From positions 372,001 through 436,000 of the forward strand of contig NZ_QRGC01000002.1 in assembly GCF_003448965.1 (NCBI RefSeq): 64,000 nucleotides of DNA, given 5' to 3'. Each line of letters starts with the position of its first letter. Position 1 is the first letter of the stretch. A program made the position numbers and the translations under genes. Shown one piece after another: positions 1 through 8,362 of this stretch. Source of the stretch: Oceanicella sp. SM1341. Lineage in GTDB: Bacteria > Pseudomonadota > Alphaproteobacteria > Rhodobacterales > Rhodobacteraceae. The notes below the pieces were generated by a model. It made no database searches. It was not told the DNA's origin and saw only the letters and a program-made list of their open reading frames with translations.

Positions 1-583
<583 letters not shown>

Positions 584-587
<4 letters not shown>

Positions 588-1222
588 GCAGCGATCCTTT
601 CACGGATGGCGGAGGCGAGCTCGTCTGTCGTGGCGATGGCCACCGCGCCGGCCGGGGCCTCCAGCGGCGTCTGCGGCCAGAACATCGTGGTCATGCCCGC
701 GGCGATGCCGGCGGCCGCCCCGGTGAGGCTGTCCTCCACGGCGATGCAGTCGGCAGGCTCGGCGCCCGCCAGCCAGGCGGCGCGCAGGTAGGGCTCGGGG
801 TCGGGCTTGCCGCGGCGCACGTCGTTGCGGCTCACGGTGAGCAGGCCGGGGCGGGTGAGGCCCACGGCGTCGAGGTTCACCCCCACCACCATGCGGTCGG
901 AGTTCGACACCACGGCCTGGGTCACGCCCTCGTCGCGCAGGGCGGCGAAAAGCTCGAGCGCGCCGGGGCGGCCCTTCAGCCCGGGCACCAGGCTCATGTA
1001 GGTCTTGTATTTCAGCGCCAGCCACTCGGGCAGCGCCAGCGGCAGGCCCAGCTCGGCCACCGCCCAGGCGTGCACCGAGCGCGCGTCCATGCCCACCACG
1101 TGGTCATGCAGGTCGGCGGGCGCGTCGAGCCCGCAATCGTCCAGCGCGTTCAGCAGTGCCGCTTCGTGCATCGGCTCGCTGTCCACCAGCGTGCCGTCCA
1201 TATCCCAGAAAATCGCTTTCAT
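584..1222 (-). CDS. HAD-superfamily sugar-phosphate phosphatase (HAD-IA, beta-phosphoglucomutase-like)
   Basis: A 212-residue haloacid dehalogenase-like hydrolase. Motif I is at the N-terminus, WDMDGTLVDSEP, with nucleophile Asp7 and acid/base Asp9. Motif II is VVSNSDR. Motif III is the Lys in RRGKPDPEPY. Motif IV is CIAVEDSLTGAAAG. The small helical cap between motifs I and II is that of the beta-phosphoglucomutase/sugar phosphatase subgroup. The gene lies between smoS and mtlK, 3 nt after smoS and with an ATGA overlap into mtlK. A HAD protein accompanies the polyol genes of other Rhodobacterales too. It probably dephosphorylates a hexitol or ketose phosphate, but the substrate cannot be read from sequence. 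Confidence 0.9.
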
Positions 1223-1225
1223 GCT

Positions 1226-1999
1226 TCAGCTCATCCAGTTGCCGCCATCGACGTTGTACGTCTGGGCAACGATATAGTCCGCCTCCCGCGACGCGAGGAA
1301 GACAGCCATGCCGGTGAGGTCTTCCGCCGTGCCCATGCGCCCGTACGGCACCGCGGCGCCGACACGGGCCTTCTTCTCGCCCGGCGCCAGGCCCTCGTAT
1401 TTCGCGAAGAAGGCATCCACCCCGTCCCAGTGCTCGCCGTCGACCACGCCGGGGGCGATGGCGTTCACGTTGATGCCGTGGCGGATGAGGTCGAGCCCGG
1501 TGGACTGGGTGAGCGAGATCACCGCCGCCTTGGTGGCGCAGTAGAGCGCCACCAGCGGCTCGCCCCGGCGGCCGGCCTGGCTGGCCATGTTGATGATGCG
1601 CCCGCCGCGGCCCTGCGCGATCATGACCTTCGCCGCCGCCTGCAGGGTGAAGAGCGTGCCGGCGAGGTTCACCGCCATCAGCCGCTCGCAGGCGCCGCGC
1701 TCGATCTCCACCGTGGGGGAGGCGTGGAAGAGGGCTGCGTTGTTGACCAGGATGTCGAGCCCGCCGGCGGTGGCGGTGACCTCCTCCATCGCCGCGTCGA
1801 TGCTCTCCTGCCGGGTGACGTCGAGATGCACCGCGTAAGCCTGCGGGCCGATCCCCGCGGCGGTGGCGCGGGCGCGCTCGAGGTCGATGTCCCCGATCGC
1901 CACCCGCGCGCCCTCGCGCACATAGGCGGCCGCGAAGGCCGCGCCGATGCCGCGCGCCGCCCCGGTGATGAGCGCCGACCTGCCTTCGAGGCGTTGCAT
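1226..1999 (-). CDS. smoS: Sorbitol dehydrogenase / galactitol 2-dehydrogenase (SDR family, SmoS)
   Basis: Classical short-chain dehydrogenase of 257 residues that oxidises D-sorbitol to D-fructose with NAD. The cofactor motif TGAARGIG lies at residues 11-18, NNAA near 87, and the catalytic triad is Ser in NMASQAGRRG with YCATK (Tyr and Lys). The C-terminus VDGGNWMS is typical of the SmoS subgroup. A longer upstream reading frame exists, but the ATG at 1999 is chosen because it gives the canonical N-terminus [19 protein letters not shown] and overlaps the smoK stop codon (ATGA). This places it in the same transcript as the polyol transporter. Confidence 0.93.
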   Translation of the reverse strand: MQRLEGRSALITGAARGIGAAFAAAYVREGARVAIGDIDLERARATAAGIGPQAYAVHLDVTRQESIDAAMEEVTATAGGLDILVNNAALFHASPTVEIERGACERLMAVNLAGTLFTLQAAAKVMIAQGRGGRIINMASQAGRRGEPLVALYCATKAAVISLTQSTGLDLIRHGINVNAIAPGVVDGEHWDGVDAFFAKYEGLAPGEKKARVGAAVPYGRMGTAEDLTGMAVFLASREADYIVAQTYNVDGGNWMS

Positions 2000-3000
2000 C
2001 ACAGCGCCTGGCCGTCGGGCCCGAAGAGATAGGTGCGCGCGGGGTCGGGGGTGAGGAACACCGTGTCGCCGTGGCTCACCTCCACGTTGCCCGGCACGCG
2101 GGTGGTGAGCGGGGCCTCGATGCCCTGCACATGCACGTGCAGGAAGGTGTCGGAGCCCAGGTGCTCGGCCACGCCCACGCGGCCCTGCCACTCGCCCTCG
2201 GTCTTGGACAGGGTGAGGTGCTCGGGGCGGATGCCCATGGTGGTGGCGCCGCGGCTGCGGGCGGCCTCGCCCTCCACCAGGTTCATCTTCGGCGAGCCGA
2301 TGAAACCGGCCACGAACAGGTTCGCCGGCTTGTGGTAGAGGTCGAGCGGCGAGCCCACCTGCTCGATGCGCCCCGCGTTCAGCACCACGATCTTGTCGGC
2401 CATGGTCATCGCCTCGATCTGGTCGTGGGTCACGTAGATCGAGGTGGTGCCGAGGCTCTTCTGCAGCTCGGAGATCTCGAGGCGCATGTTCACGCGCAGC
2501 GCCGCGTCGAGGTTGGAGAGCGGCTCGTCGAACAGGAAGGCCGAGGGCTCGCGCACGATGGCCCGGCCGATGGCCACGCGCTGGCGCTGCCCGCCCGAGA
2601 GCTGGCCCGGCCGGCGGTCGAGGTAGTCGGTGAGGTTGAGGATGCCGGCGGCACCCTCCACCTTCTCCTTGATCTTCGCGGGGTCCATGCCGGCCATCTT
2701 CAGCGGGAAGGCGATGTTCTTGTAGACCGACATGTGCGGGTAGAGCGCGTAGCTCTGGAACACCATCGACAGCTTGCGCCGCGCCGGCGGCATGCCGGTG
2801 GCGTCCTGCCCGTCGATGAGGATGCGGCCGGAGGTGACGTCCTCCAGCCCCGCGATCAGCCGCAGCAGGGTGGACTTGCCGCAGCCCGAGGGCCCGACGA
2901 AGACGACGAATTCGCCGTCGTTGATCTCGAGGTCGACGCCCGGGATGACCTTGACGCCCCCGAAGCTCTTGGTGACCGCCTCAAGCGTGATGCTACCCAT
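1999..3000 (-). CDS. smoK: Polyol ABC transporter ATPase SmoK (MalK/UgpC type)
   Basis: Cytoplasmic ATPase of 333 residues energising sorbitol/mannitol import. Walker [10 protein letters not shown] is at residues 36-44, the Q-loop is in [14 protein letters not shown], the ABC signature [14 protein letters not shown] follows near 134, and Walker [12 protein letters not shown] plus the switch His in THDQIEAM are intact. The C-terminal third (from about residue 235) is the TOBE/MalK-type regulatory domain, with GIRPEHL and the ending [12 protein letters not shown]. It lies 18 nt after smoG and overlaps smoS by four bases. Confidence 0.96.
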   Translation of the reverse strand: MGSITLEAVTKSFGGVKVIPGVDLEINDGEFVVFVGPSGCGKSTLLRLIAGLEDVTSGRILIDGQDATGMPPARRKLSMVFQSYALYPHMSVYKNIAFPLKMAGMDPAKIKEKVEGAAGILNLTDYLDRRPGQLSGGQRQRVAIGRAIVREPSAFLFDEPLSNLDAALRVNMRLEISELQKSLGTTSIYVTHDQIEAMTMADKIVVLNAGRIEQVGSPLDLYHKPANLFVAGFIGSPKMNLVEGEAARSRGATTMGIRPEHLTLSKTEGEWQGRVGVAEHLGSDTFLHVHVQGIEAPLTTRVPGNVEVSHGDTVFLTPDPARTYLFGPDGQAL

Positions 3001-3018
3001 TCTTCCTGTCCCTTGTTG

Positions 3019-3849
3019 TTATTTGACCGCGCCGAAGGTCAGGCCGCGCACGAGTTGTTTCTGGCTGAACCAGCCCATCACCAGGATGGGCGCGATGGCG
3101 AGCATGGAGGCCGCCGAGAGCTTGGACCAGAACAGGCCCTCCGGGCTCGAGTACTGGGCGATCATCGCCGTGAGCGGGGCGGCGTTGTTGGTGGTGAGCA
3201 GCACCGTCCAGAACGCCTCGTTCCAGGCGAGGATGATGTTCAGCAGCAGGGTGGAGGCGATGCCCGGCACCGCCATGGGGGCGAGCACGTAGATGATCTC
3301 CTTGCCCAGGGTGGCGCCGTCCATCCGCGCGGCCTCCAGGATCTCGCCGGGGATCTCCTTGAAGTAGGTGAACAGCATCCACACGATGATCGGCAGGTTC
3401 ATCAGCATCAGCACGATGACCAGCCCGGTGCGGGTGTCCATCAGCCCGGTGTCGCGGAAGATCAGCGTGATCGGCACCAGCACGCCCACCGCCGGCAGCA
3501 TCTTGGTGGAGAGCATCCACATCAGGATGTCCTTGGTGCGCTTGGTGGGGGTGAAGGCCATCGACCAGGCGGCCGGGATGGCCACCAGCAGCCCCAGCGC
3601 CGTGGAGCCCAGCGAGATCACCACCGAGTTGATCGCGTGGCGGAAATAGTCCGAGCGGTCGTTCACGGTGAGGTAGTTCTCCAGCGTCCAGTCGAAGAAC
3701 AGGAAGCTGGGCGGGGTGGCGATGGCCTCGCCCTCGGTCTTGAAGCTGGTGAGGAAGGTCCAGAGGATCGGGAAGAACAGCGTGAGCCCGATCGCCCAGC
3801 CGATCACGGTGAACACCAGCTTGCGGTTGGTGGTGACGGTGCGCGCCAT
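3019..3849 (-). CDS. smoG: Polyol ABC transporter permease SmoG
   Basis: Inner-membrane permease of 276 residues (MalG type). It has an N-terminal membrane segment (LVFTVIGWAIGLTLFFPILW), then five further hydrophobic segments. The EAA loop that contacts the ATPase is visible as EILEAARMDGATLGKEIIYVLAPM. The gene starts 3 nt after smoF ends and is followed by smoK with a weak Shine-Dalgarno spacing. SmoF and SmoG together should form the translocation pore for hexitols. Confidence 0.95.
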   Translation of the reverse strand: MARTVTTNRKLVFTVIGWAIGLTLFFPILWTFLTSFKTEGEAIATPPSFLFFDWTLENYLTVNDRSDYFRHAINSVVISLGSTALGLLVAIPAAWSMAFTPTKRTKDILMWMLSTKMLPAVGVLVPITLIFRDTGLMDTRTGLVIVLMLMNLPIIVWMLFTYFKEIPGEILEAARMDGATLGKEIIYVLAPMAVPGIASTLLLNIILAWNEAFWTVLLTTNNAAPLTAMIAQYSSPEGLFWSKLSAASMLAIAPILVMGWFSQKQLVRGLTFGAVK

Positions 3850-3852
3850 CGC

Positions 3853-4725
3853 TCAGGCCTCCAGGTTCTTGCCGATCATCCGGATGAGGAAGATCGCGAC
3901 GATATTGGCGAGGATGATGGCGATGACACCGCCGGCGGAGGCCGCGCCCGCGTCGTAGAACAAGAGCGCCTGCATGTAGATCAGGTAGGTGAGGTTGGTG
4001 CTCTCGGTGCCCGGGCCGCCGTTCGTGGTCACGAAGATCTCGGCGAAGACGGAGAGCAGGAAGATCGTCTCGATCAGCACCACCACGGTGAGCGCGCGCG
4101 CGAGATGCGGCAGGGTGATGTGCCAGAAGATCGAGAAGATGCCGGCGCCGTCCATCTCGGCGGCTTCCTTCTGGTCCTGGTCGAGGGACTGCAGCGCGGT
4201 GAGGATGATCAGCGTGGCGAAGGGCAGCCAGGCCCAGGACACGATGATGGTGACGGAGAGGAGCGGCACCTCGGCCAGCCAGTCCACCGGCTGGGCGCCG
4301 AAGGCGCGCGCGACCCAGGCGAAGAGCCCGTTCACCGGGTGCATCAGCATGTTCTTCCACACCAGCGCCGAGACGGTGGGCATCACGAAGAACGGCGCGA
4401 TGACGAGCAGCCGCACGATGCCCTGCCCGAAGAACGGCTGGTCGAGCAGGATGGCGAGGAAGGTGCCGCCCACCACGGTGATCAGCAGCGTGCCGCCCAC
4501 CAGCAGCAGCGTGTTGATCAGCGAGGCCCAGAAGGCGGGATCTTCCACGAAGAACTGGTAGTTGAGAAAGCCGATCCACTCCTCGGTGCCCGGCATCAGC
4601 AGGTTGTAGCGCAGGAACGAGAAGTAGAGGGTCATGGCCAGCGGCACGATCATCCAGCACAGCAGCAGGATGACCGATGGCGTGAGCATGAGCCGTGCCG
4701 ATGAGCGCGTGTGTAAAGTGGCCAT
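3853..4725 (-). CDS. smoF: Polyol ABC transporter permease SmoF
   Basis: Inner-membrane permease of 290 residues (MalF type) with about six transmembrane segments and an EAA loop around KEAAEMDGAGIFSIFWHITLP. The reading frame is open further upstream to 4938. The start at 4725 (MATLHTRSSARLML) is preferred because it follows GGAGGAC at proper distance and because the upstream residues are Arg/Pro-rich composition artefact. It is separated from smoE by a 272-nt GC-rich gap containing hairpins, a common arrangement for lowering permease expression relative to the binding protein. Confidence 0.94.
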   Translation of the reverse strand: MATLHTRSSARLMLTPSVILLLCWMIVPLAMTLYFSFLRYNLLMPGTEEWIGFLNYQFFVEDPAFWASLINTLLLVGGTLLITVVGGTFLAILLDQPFFGQGIVRLLVIAPFFVMPTVSALVWKNMLMHPVNGLFAWVARAFGAQPVDWLAEVPLLSVTIIVSWAWLPFATLIILTALQSLDQDQKEAAEMDGAGIFSIFWHITLPHLARALTVVVLIETIFLLSVFAEIFVTTNGGPGTESTNLTYLIYMQALLFYDAGAASAGGVIAIILANIVAIFLIRMIGKNLEA

Positions 4726-4943
4726 TGCCTGTCCTCCCCGGGGGTCTCTGCCGTGCGTGTGCGCGCGCGCGCCCCGTGATCTTTCGCGTGTGATCTTGTC
4801 CCCGCCGGTGGCACCGGGCCCCTCTGGCCAGGGGGGCCGGATGTCGCTTCGCGGGCTGCCCCGGGGGCCTCTCTGCCCCGGGAAGGGAGCCCCCGGGCAG
4901 ACCCGGGACAGCCGCGAAGCTCTGGGCGCGGAGCCCATCCGTT

Positions 4944-4992
4944 GCCCGCCCCCGCGGGGGGGCGGGCGAGGAGCCGCCCCGGCCGGGGCGGC
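4944..4992 (-). terminator. Tandem GC palindromes between smoE and smoF (attenuating hairpins)
   Basis: Two strong palindromes lie immediately after the smoE stop codon in transcript order: GCCGCCCC/GGGGCGGC at 4973-4992 and a 24-nt GCCCGCC/GGCGGGC palindrome at 4944-4967. No U-tract follows, so they are more likely mRNA-stabilising or partial-termination structures than full terminators. That fits the need for excess periplasmic binding protein over membrane components. Function is inferred from position only. Confidence 0.45.
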
Positions 4993-4997
4993 GCCGC

Positions 4998-6308
4998 TTA
5001 CTTGATGTAGCCGCCCTTCATCATCTCACGCTGGGTGAGCATCTGGGAGGTCTGCAGCGCCTGGTCGACCGAGACCGAGCCGGCGAGCGCCGCGGAGAAC
5101 TGCTGGCCCACCGCGGTGCCGATGCCCTGGAACTCCGGGATGGCGACGAACTGCACGCCCACGTAGGGAACCGGGTCGACGGCGGGGTTCGTCGGGTCGG
5201 CCGCGTTGATGCTCTCGAGCGTCATTTCCGCGAAGGGCGCCGCTTCCTGGTATTCCGGGTTCTCGTAGAGCGACTTGCGGGTGCCCGGCGGCACGTTGGC
5301 CCAGCCCTCCTCGGAGGCGACGAGCTCGGCGTAGTCCTTCGAGGTGGCCCAGGCGATGAACTTCTGCGCGGCCTCGGTCTTGGCGGAGCCGGCGGGGATG
5401 CCGAGGTTCCAGGCCCAGAGCCAGTTGGAGCGCTTGCCCAGGCCCTTGTCGGGCGCGAGCGCGAAGCCGACCTTGTCGGCCACCTGGCTCTCGTCGGGGT
5501 TGGTCACGAAGGAGGCGGCCACGGTGGCGTCGATCCACATGCCGCACTTGCCGGTCTGGAACAGCGCGAGGTTCTCGTTGAACCCGTTCGAGGAGGCGCC
5601 CGGGGGGCCGTAGTTCTGCATCAGGTCGACGTAGTCGGTGAGGGTGGCCTTCCAGGCCTCGCCATCGAACTGCGGGTTCCACTCCTCGTCGAACCAGCGC
5701 GCGCCGTAGCTGTTGGCCATGGCGGAGAGGAAGGCCATGTTCTCGCCCCAGCCGGCCTTGCCGCGCAGGCAGATGCCGTAGACCTCGTTCTCCTTGTCGG
5801 TCATCGCCTCGGCGGCCTGCTTGATGAAGTCCCAGGTGGGGGCGTCGGGCATCTCGAGGCCCGCCTCCTCCATCAGGTCGGTGCGGTACATCACCATCGA
5901 GCTCTCGCCGTAGAAGGGCGCTGCGTAGAGTTCGCCGTCGGTGGTGAGGCCGTCGCGGATGGCGGGCAGCAGGTCGTCGACGTCGTAGCTGTCGTCGAAC
6001 TCGAGCGGCACCAGCCAGCCCTGCTTCGACCAGATCGGAACCTCGTAGGTGCCGATGGTCATGATGTCGTACTGGCCGCCCTTGGTGGCGATGTCGGTGG
6101 TGACCTTCTGGCGGAGAACGTTCTCCTCCATCGTCACCCATTCCACGTCGATGTCGGGATTGGCCTCGGTGAATGCGCCGGTGAGCTTCTGCATCCGGAT
6201 CATGTCGCCGTTGTTCACCGTGGCGATGGTCAGCGTCTCGGCGCCGGCCAGCGCGGTAGAGGCGAGAAGGGCCCCGAATGCGAGCCCGATTGTTTTGGAA
6301 TGCGTCAC
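4998..6308 (-). CDS. smoE: Periplasmic sorbitol/mannitol-binding protein SmoE
   Basis: Extracellular solute-binding protein family 1, 436 residues. The Sec signal peptide (MTHSKTIGLAFGALLASTALAGA) is cleaved near residue 23. The mature domain begins ETLTIATVNNGDM and shows typical family-1 features such as YDIMTIGTYEVPIWSKQGWL and the hinge-proximal LWAWNLGIP. It ends TQREMMKGGYIK. It starts with GTG at 6308, seven nt after GGGAGG. It is the first gene of the smo operon and delivers hexitols to SmoFGK. The start is fixed by the signal peptide and ribosome-binding site. Confidence 0.95.
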   Translation of the reverse strand: MTHSKTIGLAFGALLASTALAGAETLTIATVNNGDMIRMQKLTGAFTEANPDIDVEWVTMEENVLRQKVTTDIATKGGQYDIMTIGTYEVPIWSKQGWLVPLEFDDSYDVDDLLPAIRDGLTTDGELYAAPFYGESSMVMYRTDLMEEAGLEMPDAPTWDFIKQAAEAMTDKENEVYGICLRGKAGWGENMAFLSAMANSYGARWFDEEWNPQFDGEAWKATLTDYVDLMQNYGPPGASSNGFNENLALFQTGKCGMWIDATVAASFVTNPDESQVADKVGFALAPDKGLGKRSNWLWAWNLGIPAGSAKTEAAQKFIAWATSKDYAELVASEEGWANVPPGTRKSLYENPEYQEAAPFAEMTLESINAADPTNPAVDPVPYVGVQFVAIPEFQGIGTAVGQQFSAALAGSVSVDQALQTSQMLTQREMMKGGYIK

Positions 6309-6344
6309 GTTTTTTCCTCCCAGAAGGCATTCTTCGCGCCTCTG

Positions 6345-6372
6345 TTTATATTACTCATTCTGATTGAGTAAA
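6345..6372 (-). promoter_or_regulatory. Promoter of the smo operon with overlapping palindromic operator
   Basis: In an A/T-rich island on the minus strand, a -35 TTTACT (6367-6372) and -10 TATAAA (6345-6350) are separated by 16 nt, about 37 nt upstream of the smoE GTG. A perfect inverted repeat TTACTCA-N7-TGAGTAA (6351-6371) covers the spacer and part of the -35. A related half-site, TGAGTCAA, sits just upstream (6378-6385). A repressor bound here would block polymerase. No regulator gene is in the window; a DeoR, LacI or AraC family polyol regulator is plausible. Confidence 0.6.
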
Positions 6373-6561
6373 TACCCTGAGTCAATCTTCGCGGCATTTT
6401 TGAACGGCGAGTCAGCATCCCGCCGGGGCCCTCCTCCCGCCCCCCCCGTGCGCGGCGCCACCGGGGAGGCATCGCGATGACGTCGGGGCACCCTCGGGGT
6501 GACAGGCCGGGGCGGCGGCGGTACCAATGCGGGGTTTCCTCACGGCTTTCAGGAGCATGGC

Positions 6562-8211
6562 ATGACCGAGGCGCTCACGATGTTCGGCCCGGACTTCCCC
6601 TTCGCCTACGACGACTGGCTTGCCCATCCCGCCGGGCTGGGGCGCATCCCGGCCGCGCGGCAGGGCGCGCGGGTGGCCATCGTGGGGGCGGGGATCTCCG
6701 GCATGGTGGCGGGCTACGAGCTGATGCGGCTCGGCCTGTGCCCGGTGCTCTACGAATCGGGCGAGATCGGCGGGCGGCTGCGCTCGCGCCCCTTCGAGGG
6801 CGCCGACGGCGTGGTGGCCGAGCTCGGCGGCATGCGCTTTCCCGCCTCCTCCGCCGGGTTCTGGCATTACGCGGGCCTCGCGGGGGTGGGCTCGAAGCCG
6901 TTCCCGAACCCGCTCACCCCCGCCGCCGGCTCCACCGTGATCGACCTCGAGGGCGAGACCTTCTACGCCGAGACCCTGGCCGACCTGCCGCCGATCTTCC
7001 GCGAGGTGGCCGCCGCCTATGACGCGGCGCTGGAGGAGGGCGCCCGCCTCTCCGACCTGCAGACCGCCATCCGCATGCGCGACGCGCCCCGGGTGGCGGA
7101 GATCTGGGCCCCCATCGTGCGCGCCTGGGACGAGCGGACCTTCTACGATTTCATCGCCTCCTCGCGGGCCTTCCAGGCGCTGAGCTTCCGCCACCGCGAG
7201 CTGTTCGGCCAGGTGGGCTTCGGCACCGGCGGCTGGGACAGCGACTTCCCCAACTCGATGCTCGAGATCCTGCGCGTGGCCGTCACCGCGCAGGACGAGA
7301 ACCAGCGGCTGGTGGTGGGCGGGGTGGAGCAGGTGCCACAGCGCCTGTGGCGCCACGCGCCCGAACGCGTCGCGCACTGGCCGGAGGGCACCACCCTCGC
7401 CGCGCTCAACGGCGGCGCCACGCGCCCCGGTGTGACCCGCATCGCGCGCGACGGCGAACGCATCGCCGTGACCGACCGCTGGGGCCGCACCGAGAGCTTC
7501 GACGCCGTGATCGCCACCTGCCAGAGCTGGCTGCTCACCACCGCCATCGAGACCGAGGAGAGCCTGTTCGACCACAAGCTGTGGATGGCCCTCGACCGGA
7601 CCCGCTACATGCAGAGCTCGAAGACCTTCGTGATGGTCGACCGCCCGTTCTGGACCGACCGCGACCCCGCCACCGGCCGGCAGGTGATGTCGATGACGCT
7701 GACCGACCGGCTCACCCGCGGCACCTATCTCTTCGACAACGGGCCGGGCAGGCCGGGGGTGATCTGCCTCACCTATTCCTGGATGTCGGACGCGCTGAAG
7801 ATGCTGCCGCTCAGCGTCGACCGCCGGGTGGAGCTGGCGCTGGGCGCGCTGGCGAAGATCTACCCCGGGGTCGACATCGCCTCCCACATCCTGGGCGACC
7901 CGATCACCGTGAGCTGGGAGAGCGACCCCAACTTCCTCGGCGCCTTCAAGGGCGCGCTGCCCGGGCACTACCGCTACAACCACCGCATGTTCCGCCACTT
8001 CATGCAGGACGCCCTGCCGCCGGAGCAGCGCGGCCTGTTCCTGTGCGGCGATGACGTGAGCTGGACGCCGGGCTGGGTGGAAGGCGCGGTGCAGACGGCG
8101 CTGAACGCGGTCTGGGGGGTGATGCACCGGATGGGCGGCGCCTGCGCCCCGGAAAACCCCGGGCCGGGCGACCTCTGGCCCGAGCGCGCGCCGGTGCGCC
8201 TCACCGGCTGA
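6562..8211 (+). CDS. davB: L-lysine 2-monooxygenase (DavB-like flavoprotein)
   Basis: FAD-dependent amine oxidoreductase of 549 residues that converts L-lysine and O2 to 5-aminopentanamide, CO2 and water, first step of the aminovalerate route. The start at 6562 has AGGAG six nt upstream and gives MTEALTMFGPDFPFAYDDWL, close to the N-terminal pattern I recall for the Pseudomonas lysine monooxygenase/oxidase. The FAD motif VGAGISG is at 41-47 and the GGRLRS motif follows. Arg92 (GGMRFP), Asp228 (GWDSDF) and a Trp in YSWMSD correspond to substrate-site residues of that enzyme. The C-terminal flavin motif CGDDVSWTPGWVEGAVQTALNA is present. No davA amidase or downstream davTD genes are adjacent, so the product must be handled from elsewhere. 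The exact mono-oxygenase versus oxidase balance is uncertain. Confidence 0.9.
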   Translation: MTEALTMFGPDFPFAYDDWLAHPAGLGRIPAARQGARVAIVGAGISGMVAGYELMRLGLCPVLYESGEIGGRLRSRPFEGADGVVAELGGMRFPASSAGFWHYAGLAGVGSKPFPNPLTPAAGSTVIDLEGETFYAETLADLPPIFREVAAAYDAALEEGARLSDLQTAIRMRDAPRVAEIWAPIVRAWDERTFYDFIASSRAFQALSFRHRELFGQVGFGTGGWDSDFPNSMLEILRVAVTAQDENQRLVVGGVEQVPQRLWRHAPERVAHWPEGTTLAALNGGATRPGVTRIARDGERIAVTDRWGRTESFDAVIATCQSWLLTTAIETEESLFDHKLWMALDRTRYMQSSKTFVMVDRPFWTDRDPATGRQVMSMTLTDRLTRGTYLFDNGPGRPGVICLTYSWMSDALKMLPLSVDRRVELALGALAKIYPGVDIASHILGDPITVSWESDPNFLGAFKGALPGHYRYNHRMFRHFMQDALPPEQRGLFLCGDDVSWTPGWVEGAVQTALNAVWGVMHRMGGACAPENPGPGDLWPERAPVRLTG

Positions 8212-8212
8212 A

Positions 8213-8230
8213 GCCGCCCCGCGGGGCGGC
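8213..8230 (+). terminator. Hairpin directly after davB
   Basis: GCCGCCCC-GC-GGGGCGGC begins two bases after the davB stop codon. It is a very stable GC stem without a U-tract, nearly the same sequence as the palindrome after smoE (4973-4992). It probably acts as a transcript end or 3' stabiliser. Confidence 0.4.
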
Positions 8231-8362
8231 CGGGCGGGGCGCGACCTTCGCTGCCCGTCCGGCGGGCGAAAGGCGATTTGCACCACGGGCGCGCGCGGCC
8301 TAGTGTGGTTAACGTGCCCGGGTCGAGGGGTGGCCGGCGACACGACTGGGAAAGTTGGATAC

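Noticed and set aside
2071-4704. Plus-strand open frame of 877 residues antisense to smoFGK
   Set aside because: Its translation is Arg/His/Gly/Asp-rich, has no motif and follows the reverse complement of three certain genes; this is a high-GC antisense shadow.
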